Assembly: GCA_016844365.1 (NCBI GenBank)
Contig: JAENIT010000046.1
Coordinates: forward strand, 1 to 5,792
DNA from: Dehalococcoidia bacterium
Lineage (GTDB): Bacteria > Chloroflexota > Dehalococcoidia > SHYD01 > SHYC01
Length of the DNA stretch: 5,792 bases
Direction: 5' to 3'
Shown: in pieces, positions 4,799-5,792 of the stretch
Position numbering within the stretch: the first letter of the stretch is position 1
Layout: every line of letters begins with the position of its first letter
The notes under the pieces: model-generated
Database searches by the model: none
The model's input: only the letters and a program-made list of their open reading frames with translations
What the model was told of the DNA's origin: nothing
Program-made: the position numbers and the translations under genes

Positions 4799-5416
4799 AT
4801 GACAAACATTATCACAGGCTACGATCAACGACTTCGCGTACTTGCCATCTCAGGCAGCTTGCGGTCGGGATCTTTCAATTCAGCTCTTCTACGGGCCGCC
4901 CAAGAGCTTGCACCCGAAGGCATGGAGATAACAATCTTCCCCCTCAACGAGATACCTTTCTACGACGGTGACGTAGAGGCGGCAGGCGACCCGGAGCCGG
5001 TAACGGCCCTCAAATCGGCCATCCGCGAGGCCGATGCCGTACTCTTCGCTACGCCTGAGTACAACCACGGAATCTCAGGCGTCCTGAAGAACGCTATCGA
5101 CTGGGCCTCTCGGGATAAAGGAGAAGGGTCTCTCGTAGGCAAACCCGTCGCCATGATGGGAGCCGGTGGACTTGCGGGGACCGCACGAGCCCAGTTACAG
5201 CTTCAGACTACCCTTACCGAGACCGGGGCTCTGGTGATGGTGAAGCCCGGTGTTTTGGTGCCTTTCCCATGGAACAAGTTCGACCCGGAGAGCCGCATCC
5301 CTGATGAAGAGACACAGGGCTTTCTTCGCAATCACCTGGAGGCTTTCGCAAGATGGATCGCCCGTGTGGGCGAACCCGGCCGTGTGGACGAACCCAGCCG
5401 CCGCCTTGCGGCATAA
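4799..5416 (+). CDS. NAD(P)H-dependent FMN/quinone reductase (flavodoxin-like fold)
   Basis: A cytoplasmic flavoprotein of the NADPH-dependent FMN reductase family (ArsH/chromate reductase/azoreductase-like), which binds FMN and reduces flavin, quinones, azo dyes or metals using NAD(P)H. After a short lead, residues 13-27 give the first strand and phosphate-binding loop VLAISGSLRSGSFNS. TPEYNHGISG (85-94) is the FMN isoalloxazine loop, followed by VLKNAIDWASR (95-105). VGKPVAMMGAGGLAGTARAQ (113-132) forms the next strand and loop. The product is 205 residues, about 20 longer than typical, because of a C-terminal extension containing a duplicated hexapeptide (RVGEPG/RVDEPS, residues 189-200). 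The ATG at 4799 has AAGGAG (4786-4791) at 7 nt. It lies downstream of the zinc-ribbon gene, probably in its operon, and 55 nt before a paralogue. The physiological substrate cannot be read from the sequence; the HxlR context suggests electrophile or quinone detoxification. Confidence 0.93.
   Translation: MTNIITGYDQRLRVLAISGSLRSGSFNSALLRAAQELAPEGMEITIFPLNEIPFYDGDVEAAGDPEPVTALKSAIREADAVLFATPEYNHGISGVLKNAIDWASRDKGEGSLVGKPVAMMGAGGLAGTARAQLQLQTTLTETGALVMVKPGVLVPFPWNKFDPESRIPDEETQGFLRNHLEAFARWIARVGEPGRVDEPSRRLAA
5363..5398 (+). repeat. tandem 18-bp repeat in the reductase 3' end
   Basis: Two adjacent 18-base units (5363-5380 and 5381-5398) differ at two positions and encode RVGEPG and RVDEPS. They lie in frame beyond the flavodoxin fold, near the C-terminus, and look like a recent in-frame duplication. 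Confidence 0.8.
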
Positions 5417-5422
5417 TGGACA

Positions 5423-5452
5423 CAGCCGAAAATAGCAATATGGAATCGGCTG
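5423..5452 (+). repeat. intergenic hairpin between the two FMN reductase genes
   Basis: CAGCCGA (5423-5429) and TCGGCTG (5446-5452) form a perfect seven-pair stem with a 16-base loop, starting 7 nt after the first reductase stop and ending 9 nt before the ribosome site of the second. The following bases are A-rich, not T-rich, so it is not an intrinsic terminator; it may protect the upstream message or tune expression of the second gene. Confidence 0.5.
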
Positions 5453-5471
5453 AAATGAAAAGGGAGGTAAA

Positions 5472-5792
5472 ATGACGAATATTATAGGTGACAAGCTCCT
5501 GCATGTTCTCGGCATCTCAGGTAGCCTGCGCAAAAGGTCATACAACTCGGCGCTGCTGCGGGCCGCTCAGGAGCTTGCGCCTGAGGGAATGGAGATTACC
5601 GTCTTCCACCTCCACGACATACCCCTCTACAACGGCGACGTAGAGGCTGTGGGCCTCCCGGAGTCGGTACTGGCCCTCAAATCGGCCATCCGGGAGGCAG
5701 ATGGCCTACTCTTGGCCACTCCGGAGTACAACTACAGTATGTCCGGGGTTCTCAAGAACGCCATTGATTGGGCATCGCGTCCGCCCAGGGAG
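5472..5792 (+). CDS. second NAD(P)H-dependent FMN/quinone reductase, partial (3' end beyond right edge)
   Basis: An ATG at 5472, preceded by GGGAGGT (5462-5468), opens a frame of 107 codons that stays open to the right edge. The protein begins MTNII like its upstream neighbour and carries the same motifs: ISGSLRKRSYNSALLRAA (15-32), TPEYNYSMSG (83-92) and VLKNAIDWASR (93-103). Aligned by eye, about three quarters of the residues match the first reductase, and some DNA stretches of about 20 bases are identical (for example in the codons for ALKSAIR), so this is a tandem gene duplication. Differences cluster at the flavin-facing loop (NHGISG in the first copy, NYSMSG here; both variants occur in the family) and in the segment after strand two (FPLNEIPFYD against FHLHDIPLYN), which may change substrate or cofactor preference. 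It is very likely in the same operon, 55 nt downstream. Confidence 0.92.
   Translation, partial: MTNIIGDKLLHVLGISGSLRKRSYNSALLRAAQELAPEGMEITVFHLHDIPLYNGDVEAVGLPESVLALKSAIREADGLLLATPEYNYSMSGVLKNAIDWASRPPRE

Noticed and set aside
5363..5398. Short tandem repeat as a CRISPR or mobile-element trace
   Set aside because: There are only two 18-bp units with no spacers, in frame within a coding region; an internal duplication explains it.
5195..5545. Minus-strand open frames opposite the reductase genes
   Set aside because: They cross the end of one clear flavodoxin-fold gene, the intergenic hairpin and the start of the next; no motifs.

Overview
The window looks like bacterial chromosome of medium-to-high G+C, most plausibly from the Chloroflexota (Dehalococcoidia-like). 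This is inferred from the hrcA-grpE pair under a CIRCE operator, a PaREP1-like gene, a small zinc-ribbon gene and frequent TTG/GTG starts; no rRNA or other marker fixes the taxon. There are eight genes, two of them cut by the window ends.

Left part (1-2094, minus strand): a heat-shock operon. A sigma70-type promoter is followed by a 9-9-9 CIRCE operator, then hrcA (the repressor that binds CIRCE), then grpE (nucleotide exchange factor of DnaK). The next gene is not dnaK. It is a PaREP1/HEPN-like gene whose GTG start shares one base with the grpE stop codon and which runs off the left edge. No dnaK or dnaJ is visible.

Middle (2110-3768, minus strand): one large gene with its own promoter. It encodes an N-terminal cyclic-nucleotide-binding domain fused to an 11-helix (approximate) cation exchanger of the CaCA/CAX type, with a histidine-rich loop between its halves. 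It could be an exchanger gated by a cyclic nucleotide, and it is one of the two most interesting items here.

Right part (3988-5792): a compact redox-response module. A YodB-like HxlR repressor with an N-terminal Cys-Cys pair (minus strand) is divergent from a plus-strand operon of a small zinc-ribbon protein and two tandem, closely related NAD(P)H-dependent FMN/quinone reductases; the second is cut by the right edge. The divergent promoters appear to share one near-palindromic -35 element (TTGACAA). A 27-bp inverted repeat covers the spacer and -10 of the plus-strand promoter, as expected of an HxlR operator. The likely logic is that the repressor silences the operon until electrophiles or oxidants modify its cysteines, after which the flavin reductases are made.

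Intergenic stretches are short (about 230 bases at most) and hold promoters, operators and hairpins. I see no tRNA, rRNA, CRISPR array, insertion sequence or phage gene.
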